Shown piece after piece: positions 43,370 through 54,158 of a DNA stretch of 64,000 nucleotides. The DNA is from Cladophialophora immunda (Eukaryota; Ascomycota; Eurotiomycetes; Chaetothyriales; Herpotrichiellaceae), in assembly GCF_000835495.1 (NCBI RefSeq), contig NW_015622544.1, forward strand, positions 2,384,855-2,448,854, written 5' to 3'. The position numbers and the translations under genes were made by a program. Below the pieces are notes generated by a model. It did no database searches. It saw only the letters and a program-made list of their open reading frames with translations, and was not told the origin of the DNA. The stretch's first letter is position 1; each line of letters starts with the position of its first letter.

Positions 43370-45427
43370 TGGCTTGCGGCCACAGTACCAACTGGATGGA
43401 AAGCGACGCTAAGTCAAGCTGTCATTGCTCGAGCCATAAGGTTGTGGTCAGTTGAACTTGGCTCGCGGTCGCGAGCTGAGACTGTGCCGTTTAGCCACTA
43501 TCAGCCCACAAAAACCTGCCGAGAAACCCTGAGTTCGGAACGTCCACATCAAATAAGGACAACCGGGCATTTAAAGCATGTTCCCCACATTAGGGGCGGA
43601 GAAGACGAGGTCCGAGCCTGACTCCGAAGCCTGGTCTTGCGGGTGATGCCTCCGGCAACCCTCTGGTTGAGCCAGAAGACGAATCGCAGACTGTGAGAGA
43701 TTGAGGCAGCAAGTATGGAAAGGAAGATGAACATTGTCGTATTTCGGTGTTGTTGACGAGACAATCTGGCAGCACAATCCCAATGACGTACCTCGTCAGA
43801 CTTCAAGGTACCGCCTTGCATTGTGCTTCTCGTTAATGTTGAGAGAGGTGGGGGAATGAACCTAGACATAGCCGGACTAGGAGATGATCGTCATGAGGGC
43901 AAGATAGGTTTTCTTAGCGCAGTGGCTTCCTCTCGTTTGCTGACGCTCTGATCCGGCACGAGAGCCGAAGATGAAAAGACCCGTGCAGTCCGCGAAATCC
44001 TCGAGATCACAACATGGGTCTCGCAGACACCAGGCCAGTAAAGGTTGGGGGACAAGGATGTTGCTCCCAGGGGGTAACGTCATCAGGGAAAGGAGCTGGC
44101 TCTCTGCATCGAAGATTGTGCCGCAATCTGCCAGATATCCCTCAACGCAAGCACCTAGTTTGGTCCTGCAGAGTCATGTCAATGCAGCTTTCTGAACTCT
44201 GTTTTTCCAATGCAAGGACGAGTGACTATGGCAGCACTCCCGCGCCAGACTTAAGGGATGACAGCTGGGGTTGATGCCTGCGGTAATTGGACCCTAACCC
44301 TGGACATCCACAGAGTGGTAAGATGGTTAGCGAAGCCAAGGCCAGATGACAGATCCCGGAGGAACAGATGCTGCTCCTCCAGGTTAGGCCACAAGCAAGG
44401 AGCTCAAATTACGTACAGGTGATTGGCAGAAGCCCCAGAAAGCATGTGAATCCAGGTTGAGACAGGGCAGGATGCGAGGATGGAGGGCGCAGGATGAAGG
44501 TTTTGGAAACTGGAGCCGCAGGGAGGTGAAAAAACCACGGGCGATTGTTTCCCGGGCCTGATTTTGAGGAATAGCGTATCTCAATGAAGCAAGGGGACGG
44601 ACAGGGAGCAGCCAAATGCAGTCTTTGACTTTGGGATGGAGGAGGAGGTGGACGAGTTTGTCGTGTGTCGGCTCCCCGCCTTTCAAGATTTCCAGCTTTT
44701 TTCCACCTTTGCAGGCTTTGCACCATGCCACATCCGAGGGCAGCGGACAGTGTTGACGCAGAAAGTTTGCTGTGTTTGTGGAGTTTGTGGTTGACAGATG
44801 GCGCTAGTTGGGCTAGTGGAGCTAGGGGATCTAGTGGAGTCTAGCGTAGTGGCCGCCACCAATCGCCCGTCCGCCCTCGGCCCGTCACTAATCCGCGCAT
44901 CCAACCACAGCAACCACTTCCCCCCCAAAATGCACGTCAATCCTACAAGCCACTCGACTCCATACACCGAGATCCATCCCTTGCATGCTTGTCGCAGCCA
45001 CCTCTTCGGATCCTCCTTGCCGGCATATTGGGGCCACTGTCGATTGGCTGCTCAGGATGCCTTTCGACCTTGCGGTTGCCACCCAGTGCTCAATCGGGCC
45101 TCGCGATTGCTTGGATGCACAGGTTGCTTCACCCACAAAGGGACTCGAGATACGGGACATGGCCTTCTCCCCAAGCCATGCCAGCCGCAAACATCTCAAA
45201 TCATGTCTTTCAGACTCCGTCGCTCACCCTGAGCGTTGACAAACGTGGTCCATTTATACACCTCGCGAGACCCTGGAATGTTCCCCCGTTTCTCCCACCC
45301 GTCACGCACGCCCGCCTTGACATGAGTTGCATTGACCTGGTAACCTGCCTATCCTTCCACCTTGTTCCTTTGTAAACACATTTGGCCTATATCTTTTTGT
45401 CTCCTGCCTTCTAAGATCACCACATCC
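43370..45427. other. Gene-poor interval upstream of the decayed gene
   Basis: About 2 kb. In-frame continuation of the relic seems to persist to about 43440 between TGA codons, so the pseudogene may begin further up. Minus-strand frames at 44384-44731 and 44683-44967 have unrecognisable content. The final stretch (about 44830-45427) is C-rich leader-like sequence. Confidence 0.45.
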
Positions 45428-45445
45428 TGGATACCTAGGTATCCA
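45428..45445. repeat. Perfect 18-bp palindrome TGGATACCTAGGTATCCA
   Basis: Self-complementary over 18 bp, ending 19 bp before the ATG of the next gene. It shares the core GATACCTAGGTATC with the palindrome at 53963-53980. Confidence 0.97.
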
Positions 45446-45464
45446 TTGGATCACTTGCAGCCCC

Positions 45465-48362
45465 ATGTTGCAAGCAAGGCTGGACATTCTCTACATGCGA
45501 GACACAGAGGCTACCATGGAAACCTCGGAACCAATCATGGCGCTCCCGCCCACCGACACCTCTGTGGGCGTCTCTCTGTTCGCTCGAGATTCCATCCCGA
45601 GACTCCCGGAGATTTCGCAAATCACCCTTGAGCACCCTCGGACCGAATGGCATACTTACAGCGAGTCCTGCCCCAGCCCAAACATCCCGACGCGGTGTGA
45701 ATCAATTTCGCGCGCACGCATGCCGCAATTTCGACAATCCCGAAGATGGGCCAAGATGTATGCCTGGTCACGCGCGGAAATGGAGGCGGCTCCAACACCT
45801 CTCGACGCCGAAAATCTCCCTTCGACAGGATATCTATGCACGTCCGCCACTGGCAGCGATCAGCACCTCGGACACCCAATCTCTCTACAACATCGCAGGC
45901 TTCCCAAAGCGATGGCCAAAACATTTGGACGTCCGAAAATCCACCGGAACATCAGCGAAGCCAGCGCTAGTTCTCATCACCGCAACCTGTGCGCGCACAG
46001 CGCCGCTTATTACTGGCGATGTGTCAAACCTCTCATCAGCAAGGTACCTCGCGCAAGCTCGAGGGTGTGGCCGAATGGACGGCCTCGAAACCGGAAAGTG
46101 ACAGCAACGAGGCGTCAAGACGTCGCGGGCCGGCGGCCATCAGCTCTGATTTTTGTGCCCGCCAACTCGCGAAGGGAAAGCAAGATGGAGAACGATAACG
46201 ACAAAAGCTGTTGCGAACCTGGCTTGACTCTCGCCAATGGAGCTCTCGGGTCATGCCTCAACGGAGTCAGCCACGTCGAGAATGAACCTGCTGGGTGTAC
46301 CGGCCTTGCAGCATCGCCGATGCCCTCGCTTCATAATCCCATCAGCAGCGGCCGATTGTCAGACGAATGTAGAAACGTTCAGAAAAATGTGAACTTTGAC
46401 AACGATCGCTTGCATCCGACTACCTCTTCAGTACCCGCTGTCGTCATGCGATCATCTGCGAGGAAGCACACATCCCAGGAATTCACCCAGCAATCGGAGA
46501 CTGCCCGCAAGCGGGTATTGTCTGCAATTACCTCCAAGCCTCTCCCTCCATCACCACCAAGAACAGAGGTCAGCATACCTATTGTGAACAACACCTCCAC
46601 GCCCCCCCTCTCGGCTCACCCACCTCAATGCCGAGAGTTTGCAGCTCAAGCTCCCGGCAACATTCTCAGCAGCCTTAATGGGATGCTGCATACTGCACAA
46701 ACCGAGTCTCTGCCAGTCGTTTCATCGTCTGCTGTATCCCGTGAGATGAATCCACGATACCAGCATCAAAGCACTGCCATCAGCCCACAGCCCAGACCCA
46801 CGCGGCCTGTCATGCGTCTCTCTTCCGCACGCTCGGCTAAGAGCGCCAATACTCTGGTGGGAATAGAAGCTCAAGTTCAAAGAATGTCGCACTACAGCAT
46901 TGACGTGGAACTGAGACGAAATGGGTCCACTGGATCCAGCACTCGAAATAGCGGACCTCCTCCCACCATACCGTTGCCTGCGTTGCCGCCCGAAGCACAC
47001 AATGGACAACTGGCCGTGGCCAAATCCACAGAGGACTTGGCGAGGCTGGAAGGTGGTCTCGAAGAGAACTTACAGATTTGTCTTCACTTTGTGCGCCATG
47101 TCATCCAAAGCACTCGCGCTGATAAGGTCCGAGAAAGGAGGATGCGCGATCTTGCCAAGTCGCGCAATCGTTCGGGCAAGACTGACGGTCTGGGAACGAA
47201 CGAAGCCCGCAAGAAGAGCTCCATCTCCAGAATCTCACAGACTGTCGCATACCACGTGGATGAACTTGATCACTTTCCAGCTGTCCCAGATTCCCGACCA
47301 ACAAGTCTCTACAGTATGTCTACGTCTTGTTACAGTCGCCAGCACAGCCCAGAGTTGAGGATTCGTCAACAACGCCGCATGTCCAAAGTCCAATCAACTG
47401 AAACCCAACGGAGCATTCCTCAAACGCTCAGTCAGAGCAATATTTTCGTCGTTGTCGATACCGATCCCGTTACGGCGCGTTTTCGCGCGGGCGCTATAAG
47501 CCCCAGACTGAGCATTGCAGGCAGTACCACCAGCGCGGCAAGTCCAAAACATGCACGAACTCCTTCAAAGCTCAAAGAGGTCATGGCCAACAGGTTAAGT
47601 CTATGCGAGAGCCCGAGGCGAGACAATGTTCTAGGCAGCCCCATGGAGAGCCCGAGACGGAAAGCAGCAGGATGCAGCCCGATTGGCAAGCAAGGTGTCA
47701 AACTTCGTCGATCACAGTCTTGCTCGAGCGGCCAATTCAAGCCTCCTGGAAGAGTTGACAGCCCAGCCCCGAGCAGTTCTAGTGACGACAATTGGCTAAC
47801 CCCTGGTGAAAAATTCTCGCCAGTCAAGCCTGCCAGCCCCAGTCAACAGAGGAAACGCCGACGATGGAACAGCGGCGACATCAACCTCGTCAGACAGCTG
47901 CACCAAGATCTACGCGACTACTATGTCACGATCTTGGAGCAGGAGGAGAAGATTAAGTGGCAAGCCACGCAGATCCAGACGATGATGAAGATCTTTGCGC
48001 CAATGAACCAGATCCAAGGGCTGGAAGAATCTGTCCACCTTCAGGATTCTCCGGACCGAGACACCCACCCAAGCAACAGACAAATCAGAAAGTGTCGGAG
48101 TGCCGTTACAGACAGGCGACCGCCGAGTTCCGGTTCTCGCTCTCGCTTTCCACTGTTTAGCATCAACGAGCAAACACTCAACAGCCAAGCTCACAAAGCA
48201 GCAAATAAAGGGGATGCTAGTAGCACAGCCCCTTCTTCAGATACGATGTCCCTGGCGTCCCTCAGAGCTAGTGCTTCTGAGACGTCACTGACGGAGCAGG
48301 AAAAACTTACGGTACCCGTCCGCAAGCAAGGCGCCAACCTGGATACATGGGGTTGGATATAG
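45465..48362 (+). CDS. Long disordered Ser/Pro/Arg-rich protein with C-terminal coiled coil, 965 residues
   Basis: One uninterrupted frame of 965 codons, far too long to be chance. Most of it is low-complexity and polar (Ser, Pro, Arg, Thr, Gln), with many SP/TP sites suggesting phosphorylation. Three more ordered parts are visible: a helical stretch about 520-570 (LEENLQICLHFVRHVIQ), a repeated SP-R motif block about 700-740 (LCESPRRDNVLGSPMESPRR), and a probable coiled coil about 805-850 (INLVRQLHQDLRDYYVTILE, then IKWQATQIQTMMKIF). In the N-terminal third (about 45750-46200) all three frames are fairly open, so an overlooked intron there could change the sequence. No known domain recognised; a cytoskeletal or signalling scaffold is a guess. 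Confidence 0.8.
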   Translation: MLQARLDILYMRDTEATMETSEPIMALPPTDTSVGVSLFARDSIPRLPEISQITLEHPRTEWHTYSESCPSPNIPTRCESISRARMPQFRQSRRWAKMYAWSRAEMEAAPTPLDAENLPSTGYLCTSATGSDQHLGHPISLQHRRLPKAMAKTFGRPKIHRNISEASASSHHRNLCAHSAAYYWRCVKPLISKVPRASSRVWPNGRPRNRKVTATRRQDVAGRRPSALIFVPANSRRESKMENDNDKSCCEPGLTLANGALGSCLNGVSHVENEPAGCTGLAASPMPSLHNPISSGRLSDECRNVQKNVNFDNDRLHPTTSSVPAVVMRSSARKHTSQEFTQQSETARKRVLSAITSKPLPPSPPRTEVSIPIVNNTSTPPLSAHPPQCREFAAQAPGNILSSLNGMLHTAQTESLPVVSSSAVSREMNPRYQHQSTAISPQPRPTRPVMRLSSARSAKSANTLVGIEAQVQRMSHYSIDVELRRNGSTGSSTRNSGPPPTIPLPALPPEAHNGQLAVAKSTEDLARLEGGLEENLQICLHFVRHVIQSTRADKVRERRMRDLAKSRNRSGKTDGLGTNEARKKSSISRISQTVAYHVDELDHFPAVPDSRPTSLYSMSTSCYSRQHSPELRIRQQRRMSKVQSTETQRSIPQTLSQSNIFVVVDTDPVTARFRAGAISPRLSIAGSTTSAASPKHARTPSKLKEVMANRLSLCESPRRDNVLGSPMESPRRKAAGCSPIGKQGVKLRRSQSCSSGQFKPPGRVDSPAPSSSSDDNWLTPGEKFSPVKPASPSQQRKRRRWNSGDINLVRQLHQDLRDYYVTILEQEEKIKWQATQIQTMMKIFAPMNQIQGLEESVHLQDSPDRDTHPSNRQIRKCRSAVTDRRPPSSGSRSRFPLFSINEQTLNSQAHKAANKGDASSTAPSSDTMSLASLRASASETSLTEQEKLTVPVRKQGANLDTWGWI

Positions 48363-48374
48363 GTCGCGTGGGCC

Positions 48375-48409
48375 GCTGGCGCTGGCGCTGGCGCTGGCGC
48401 TGGACTTGC
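48375..48409. repeat. GCTGGC hexanucleotide repeat
   Basis: Five perfect copies of GCTGGC plus a partial sixth, starting 13 bp after the stop codon of the 965-residue gene, so in its 3' untranslated region. Confidence 0.97.
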
Positions 48410-48886
48410 GAAAACATGTAAACTTACAAGGAGGATCTGGAGTTCACGTCGGTTTGGCCAGGACAGGTCTTCGGGATAATGGATGAAATTGGATGAATCA
48501 CCGATAATGATAGGAAATAATGACAAACATGAAATCAAGTGCAATATCGCCCAAGTGACGCTGAGCTAACCCGCGACCAAAGTCAGGACGATAGCTTGTG
48601 CGCCCCTCGGTTGTCATCTGAAGAGCACTAACAAAGGTTCATCGAGGCAGATTCGATAGAATAATGCATCAAGTGTCAGCGCGGCCCATGTTTATAGAAT
48701 GTTCTGGAGGAAGAAGAGCGGTGATCACATGTCAGGCTGATGCCAAGCAAGGCAAGGCTGTGGCGAAAAGTGATGAGTCGAGGTCAGAGCATCATCTTTC
48801 TTGCGCGTCCATTCTTTTGAATCAGAGATGGAATATTACCCAGCACGAACACAACACTGACCAGAAGCAACATACATCCAAGAACC
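48410..48886. promoter_or_regulatory. Intergenic region and CDC123 promoter
   Basis: About 480 bp; no gene seen. The last 100 bp are A/C-rich, consistent with a leader. Confidence 0.5.
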
Positions 48887-49897
48887 ATGTCCACCACGGC
48901 CAACGACAACCTCAAACCGCTAACATCTCTCCCTTTCCCACCCGTCACTCCAGCGCATATCCTAAATTGCTCCTTCCACTCATGGTATCCCCGTTTCCGA
49001 TCTCTGACACCCAAATCCCGTCTTATTCCCCTCTCCCAGCCATTTCTGGACTATCTGCGTGCCGACGGCATAATATTGCCCCCTGAGCACGGGCCCAGCG
49101 ACGCAGATAGTGGATTCGAAGACGGGTTCCAGAACGACGACGACGAGGAGAGTGAAGATCCTTCGGAACAATGGGCCGACATCCACAGCAAGATCCGCTC
49201 TACGATATCGGAACTGGGAGGCAAAGTGATGCCGAAACTGAACTGGTCGGCGCCCAAGGATGCCACCTGGATCGCGACCACAAATGACATGGAATGTCGA
49301 ACGCCAAATGATGTCTATCTGTTGTTAAAGTCGAGCGACTTCATTACGCATGATCTGGAGCATGCTTTCGACGGATGCACTATCGCAGACCATTCCCAGG
49401 GCGACGACCGGCGCGACGTACAGGATGATAATGACAAGGGCCCTGGCAAGGAAAAAGCATTTCCTGAAGTTCCCTACCATCTTGTACTACGGAAAGCATT
49501 TAACCTGAACCCCTCGCTCGAATTTCGGTGTTTCATCCGCGAGCGGAAACTCATCGCAATAAGTCAACGAGAGATGAACCACTTTGATTTCCTCTTCGAC
49601 CTGCGAGATCCATTCAAAAGGTTGATCCGGGAGTTTTTAGAGCAACACTTGCTATCTGGTAGCGGTGGAAAGGGTTTTCCAGACGAAAACTTCGTCGTGG
49701 ACGTCTACATTCCTCCACCGCACGACCGTGTTTGGTTGATCGACATAAACCCTTGGGCACCACGGACGGATCCACTACTCTTCTCCTGGCTGGAGTTGTT
49801 GCAACTACGAAGCCCAGAAGCGTCGGTGGTGAGATTGAGAATTGGAGAAGGGCTAGATAGTGCAAGTCGAGAAGAGGAGGAGGATGGGGATGATGAA

Positions 49898-49929
<32 letters not shown>

Positions 49930-50149
49930 TGTAGTCTTCGATCCCGAATTCCGACTCGTGAAACGAGATGATCCAGAGGCCTATCAATTCTCGGCCACGA
50001 AGTACTCTGCGCATAAACTGCCCAAGGAAGTTGTGGACGCAAGCATGGCGCCAGGAGACATGAAGAACATGATGGAAGAGTGGAGGAAAGTCATTGACAA
50101 GCAAGTGGAAGAAGACGATGATTCGGACGAGGACGAGGGACATACTTGA
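48887..50149 (+). CDS. CDC123: CDC123/D123 translation initiation factor eIF2 assembly chaperone
   Basis: Single exon of 420 residues. The D123 fold is evident: an N-terminal block [20 protein letters not shown], the catalytic-core pieces [18 protein letters not shown] and [36 protein letters not shown], and the metal-ligand end [20 protein letters not shown]. These match the ATP-grasp-like architecture of Cdc123, which promotes joining of eIF2 gamma and alpha and so controls translation initiation. An acidic insert (EESEDPSE) lies near residue 90, as in homologues. A long Asp run encoded by GAC repeats sits near residues 330-347, and the tail is acidic ([11 protein letters not shown]), probably disordered and species-specific. 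Start is the first Met before the conserved block. Confidence 0.96.
49896..49930 (+). repeat. GAC trinucleotide repeat inside CDC123
   Basis: About eleven consecutive GAC/GAT codons encode the poly-Asp run. It is a perfect or near-perfect microsatellite that could vary in length among strains. Confidence 0.9.
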
Positions 50150-51171
50150 ACGCCCGCAAGGGAAGGGAAGACATCCTTGTCCTTTGCACTCATCCTAGTG
50201 GCCCCGCGTCTTTGCCGCTGAGCATTCTCTTCCTTGACACATACAAAACAATCCACAATATCATCGGTCCATGGCTGATCATCACAGCTTCTACTCTGAG
50301 CCAGCTTGACGAGGATGAGCTCCACGAAATGAGCACTTTGACGAGTCGCATTCCGATCTGCAGACTGTCGACAGGCATGATCTCGAAATCCTTGATATGG
50401 TTTCCGGGTTTTGATGTTCCTGCACCGACGCATAACCCACTGAGGCCACGAATCTGCTGTTTCAGTCTTCTGAGGCCGTGGCGGCTTGGCCTTGGATGAG
50501 CTCGCATCTTTCCCTGTCGCGCCTGTCTCGTGCCTAATGATACCCTCTGTAGCATCCACAAACAGCCATAGACGTCTCCAATCCTGCAAGACTCGACTCG
50601 GCGTTCTTTTCCATCAATCCCATCGGCCGAGCGGAATTGATGCTGGTCCGGGAAAGGATGGTGGCCCCATCTAGTACTCATGGAACGTGACAAAAGTGCC
50701 AAAATGCTCACTTCCTCCCCGCCAGGAGTGGCCTTCGTTCCATCAAAGCATCAAAGCCTGCTATCAAAGGTGCGCTGCCCCAACGACATATCGATTGGCG
50801 ATTCATAGTCGAGCAATTAACGACTGAGCATGTCAAAGAGCCAAGCTTTCTATGGTGTTCAGTCTGCGTCGATCGATGGTCCAAACAGTATCGTTATTCG
50901 GACAAGCACACCTCGCCACACTGATGAGGAGAGGATTTGTCTCGCATGCAGATGATGGACAGTCCATGACCTACCTCTGATTCCCTTGCATCAACATGGG
51001 TCGCCTGAAACTACGTTTTCTAGCCCTTCCGTTCATCAAGCTACCAGCCCCGGAGGAAAGGGTCCGCATGAACCCCGCACCTCCTTGTGCACAAATGGTT
51101 CAAGGCTGAGCTCAAATATCAGCCTGTGACTGCCTCGCTGACCCCTATGATCACGGTTTTGTCTCGAATAG
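50150..51171. other. Intergenic region with an uncertain minus-strand frame
   Basis: About 1 kb. The minus strand is open from 50589 down into the 3' end of CDC123, and the part outside CDC123 reads plausibly (RRLWLFVDATEGIIRHETG, CDDQPWTDDIVDCFVCVK). With no start context or recognisable family, I do not call a gene. Confidence 0.4.
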
Positions 51172-51903
51172 ATGACTAGAGTCAAGAAGAAGACCATGGA
51201 CCCACCAACGAATTTATCTGGCATCGTCGACCCGGAGGCTGGTCCTACCGCCCCGGCAGATCAGGCGCAGGCACAGTCGCAACCTGCTCAAATACCGTCG
51301 TCGTCGTCGTCAATGTCGGACTTTTCATGCGTCTATTTCGGATATGGTTCCAACTTATCAGCACGAACGATGAAGCAACGATGTCCCGACTCCCTCTTCA
51401 TAGGGCTTGCAGAGCTGAAAGACTGGAAATGGATCATCAACGAAACCGGATACGCAAACATTGTTCCGTCTCCGGGAGATGTCGTGTACGGGAGTCTGTG
51501 CTTTCTCAGCAAGAGAGACGAGATGGCACTGGATGAAAGCGAGGGGGTCCCCTGGTTGTATGAAAAGATGACATTGCCTGTGAGGCGGCTTCTCGGTAAC
51601 GTGGAGAAGTCATCCGACTGGGCGGATGGCGGAGATATACAAGTCCAGGCCACGACGTATGTGGATGTACAGCGGACGACGCTCGGCAAGATTGAACGCG
51701 AGTACGTGATCTGGGTCAAGAAGGCGATCGAGGACGGGCACGCCGCGGGGATGCCGGCGGGATACGCTGAGAAGTACCTGCGGCCTTTCCTACCGACAGA
51801 TGAGAGGCAGTTGGAAGATATCGTGATGGTGAGGACGACCAAGTTTGGGGAGCACAGCGCTGGGATCGTGCCTCGAGGATTCGCAAGCTGGTCGAGGGGA
51901 TGA
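51172..51903 (+). CDS. Gamma-glutamylcyclotransferase-like protein
   Basis: Single exon of 243 residues; Met 6 codons later (MDPPTN) is an alternative start. After a Pro/Gln/Ser-rich N-terminal extension of about 48 residues, the GGCT-like fold begins with VYFGYGSNLS, whose YGSNL loop binds the gamma-glutamyl group. The strand LFIGLAELKDWKWIINETGYANI and the block DVVYGSLCFLSKRDEMALDESEGVPWLYEKM follow; the Glu of DESEG is the expected catalytic acid. The C-terminal half is helical. Enzymes of this fold cyclise the gamma-glutamyl moiety of gamma-glutamyl amino acids or glutathione to 5-oxoproline. Which substrate is used is not determinable here. Length is somewhat above mammalian GGCT owing to the extension. 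Confidence 0.9.
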   Translation: MTRVKKKTMDPPTNLSGIVDPEAGPTAPADQAQAQSQPAQIPSSSSSMSDFSCVYFGYGSNLSARTMKQRCPDSLFIGLAELKDWKWIINETGYANIVPSPGDVVYGSLCFLSKRDEMALDESEGVPWLYEKMTLPVRRLLGNVEKSSDWADGGDIQVQATTYVDVQRTTLGKIEREYVIWVKKAIEDGHAAGMPAGYAEKYLRPFLPTDERQLEDIVMVRTTKFGEHSAGIVPRGFASWSRG

Positions 51904-52116
51904 TGATGGTGATGCCTTGGTGCAGGAGAAGGTGGACGACGTCGTTATCGATAGCCAGCTGAGATGCGCGCTAACCAAATATGGGAAAACACCAACAACG
52001 CGCAGCCTGGGGAAGCTGAGAATCATCTTTCCATGATAGAACACCCCTCTCATAGTTGCTGAGGGGGTATTGCATCCAGACCTCGTTAACTCGTCATACA
52101 GAATCCATTCACCGAT

Positions 52117-53622
52117 ATGCCCGGCGAGGACACCATCCTAGAAGGGCCGGTGACCCCAGCCCCAGTATTCGCCTACCGTGCAATCCGCAGCATCTTCTTC
52201 GCCTCGCCCGAATCTTCGCCCGAGCACGGCAACAAGGAAAACCTCGTACCTGCGTTCCCCTCGTCCCCGAAACGGATTGTTCCTTTCGCAGAAAACTCAC
52301 CCCAACCGTCACCGTCACCGTCACAGAAGCGCAAGAGGGAGGGCCACACCAGGAGTGGCGGCGGGACCATCCTCTCTCCTACAAAGGGCATACTCCGCAC
52401 GCCGGGCCTGGCAACACCGCGAGCAAAGTATCTGAAGGACATCAATGTCAAATTCAAGAGCGTCAGCCCCGAGGCCCCGAAGCTGGTCACTCTGCCTGTT
52501 TCTCCGAGACAGCGAACAACCAAAGTCCGCGATCCGCCAGCAGCACTTTACCCGTCAAAATCCAGCATCGAGCTGACATCGCCCACCAAGACAAATCCGA
52601 CGCCGGTATCGCAGAATCTGCTGCAGCACGAGCAATTACCGGCAGGAGGCAACCATGCCACCGAAGCTGCGCCTCCAACGTCACCATGCCTCCTCTCCCG
52701 AGCCGCAATCGAGGCCTACATCACGCAGACCGAAAAGGAAATGAAGAAACTGGTTCGCTACGGCCAGAAAATGCGCGAGTACGCGCGCAAGAAGGACGCG
52801 GAAAACCAGGAACTGAAGGGCATGATCGAACAACTCCGCCGGGAGAACGAGAGACTGAGCCGAGGCGCGGACGGCGCTCCGGGATGCCGCCCCGGCACCA
52901 GCGGTCTTCCGCAGGCGGGCAGAGAAGTGAAGGATAAGGAGGAAGAGAAGAGGGCCGGGGCTGATGTCTTAGGTACGGATGCGTCGCCGGCCCTGAGGAA
53001 CAGACCTCCAGGCTACGTCCGGGAGGAAGTCGATAGGGTCGAAACGACGGTGCGGAGCCAGGCGGTGAAGGTCCCAAAGGATGTGAGGCACTCTAGCTTG
53101 TCGAAGACTGCGAGCATAGGACGGAGCGCCGGCGCGGGCATCTGCGAACCCTCGAAACCTTCTGGTCCTTCGCGCAGTATATCGAGCGACCACCCACCAG
53201 CGATCAAGCGATCAATATCAACAACCCCGACCTCAAAACGCACACCTTCGTCTTCAGCGAGGTCGTTCGCCGCCGTTCCCAGCAAACAGCCTCCGTCCAT
53301 GGAGACAGACCCAGCGACAACGTCCGTCCGCTCCGCCTCCGCCTCCGCCTCCGCCTCAGCCAGCACCGTCGCCGCTCGACCCGGCCTCACAAGGCTCCCA
53401 CCCGAGCGCGTAGCCGCTGCTCGCGACAGGATCCGTCGACGTACCGAAGCGAGGAAAGCAAGTGTCCTCGTCGAGATCGAGGTCGTCTCCGCTCTGGACA
53501 AGCAGGGGGAGGACGGACATGCCGTGCAGGGCCGGCAGCTACCTATGGAGACCATCAGGGAGCAAGAACCGCTCGCAAAGCAGCTTGAGGAGCCGAGCGA
53601 GGTCGACTGGGCGAATCTCTGA
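52117..53622 (+). CDS. Cut12-like spindle pole body-associated protein (tentative)
   Basis: Single exon of 501 residues. The N-terminal part contains SPTKGILRTPGLATPRAKYL and VKFKSVSPEAPK, resembling the short conserved segment of fungal Cut12-type spindle pole proteins (TPxKGIL-TPGT-x-R). An N-terminal KENLVP resembles a KEN box and may direct cell-cycle degradation. A coiled coil spans about residues 200-250 (EKEMKKLVRYGQKMREYARK, then LKGMIEQLRRENERL). The second half is Ser/Pro/Ala-rich and disordered, with an SA repeat encoded by GCCTCC units near 53330-53360. Basic patch QKRKRE near 70 could be a nuclear signal. Family assignment rests on the short motif and layout, so a different coiled-coil protein remains possible. 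Confidence 0.65.
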   Translation: MPGEDTILEGPVTPAPVFAYRAIRSIFFASPESSPEHGNKENLVPAFPSSPKRIVPFAENSPQPSPSPSQKRKREGHTRSGGGTILSPTKGILRTPGLATPRAKYLKDINVKFKSVSPEAPKLVTLPVSPRQRTTKVRDPPAALYPSKSSIELTSPTKTNPTPVSQNLLQHEQLPAGGNHATEAAPPTSPCLLSRAAIEAYITQTEKEMKKLVRYGQKMREYARKKDAENQELKGMIEQLRRENERLSRGADGAPGCRPGTSGLPQAGREVKDKEEEKRAGADVLGTDASPALRNRPPGYVREEVDRVETTVRSQAVKVPKDVRHSSLSKTASIGRSAGAGICEPSKPSGPSRSISSDHPPAIKRSISTTPTSKRTPSSSARSFAAVPSKQPPSMETDPATTSVRSASASASASASTVAARPGLTRLPPERVAAARDRIRRRTEARKASVLVEIEVVSALDKQGEDGHAVQGRQLPMETIREQEPLAKQLEEPSEVDWANL

Positions 53623-54158
53623 CTTGTTTGTACGTCGTGTCATTCTCGCGCGTCCATCCTAGTCCGCTCCTGCTGCACAACCACTCATGTGTGTTTGTAT
53701 TTTATGTATTTGTCTGTGTTCTCCATCCATCCGCATTCCTGGCCCAGCTACATGAAATAAGAGGCTACAACTTTGGATAAACGAAGAAACAAATCAAGCT
53801 GGAAGACGACTCGTGTGAGCCGAAGGATTGTGTGGGAATTCTGCAATACCAGTTTTGTCTCACTGAGCAGCGAGCAGACTGAACTGCGAATACAATCAAC
53901 TCTGAGGCGGTGTGCGAGGATGCCATTCAGGACCATGTCGCTCGGTTATTTTCCAGTCTACCTAGATACCTAGGTATCTAATATGTAGATGTGCGCTCCG
54001 GGACCGGGGCATTTTTGGCTGGGGCATCGATCCACTCATCAATCCTCCCATCGAGAACGCAAGTCTATATGGTATCATATCACATTTGGCGAAAAGCCCT
54101 ACCCCCAGCCTCGTTTTTAATATATCATGTACCAGGGACCCCAGTCCATAAAGGTGCT
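53623..54158. other. Convergent 3' region between Cut12-like and FMP32-like genes
   Basis: 536 bp between two stop codons. It includes a perfect palindrome at 53963-53980; no gene seen. Confidence 0.6.
53963..53980. repeat. Perfect 18-bp palindrome TAGATACCTAGGTATCTA
   Basis: Self-complementary over 18 bp, located between convergent genes. It shares the 14-bp core GATACCTAGGTATC with the palindrome at 45428-45445. Confidence 0.97.

Noticed and set aside
44384..44731. WCKAC-containing minus-strand frame as a possible fourth zinc-ribbon copy
   Set aside because: Only one C-x2-C is present and the other knuckles of the family pattern are absent.
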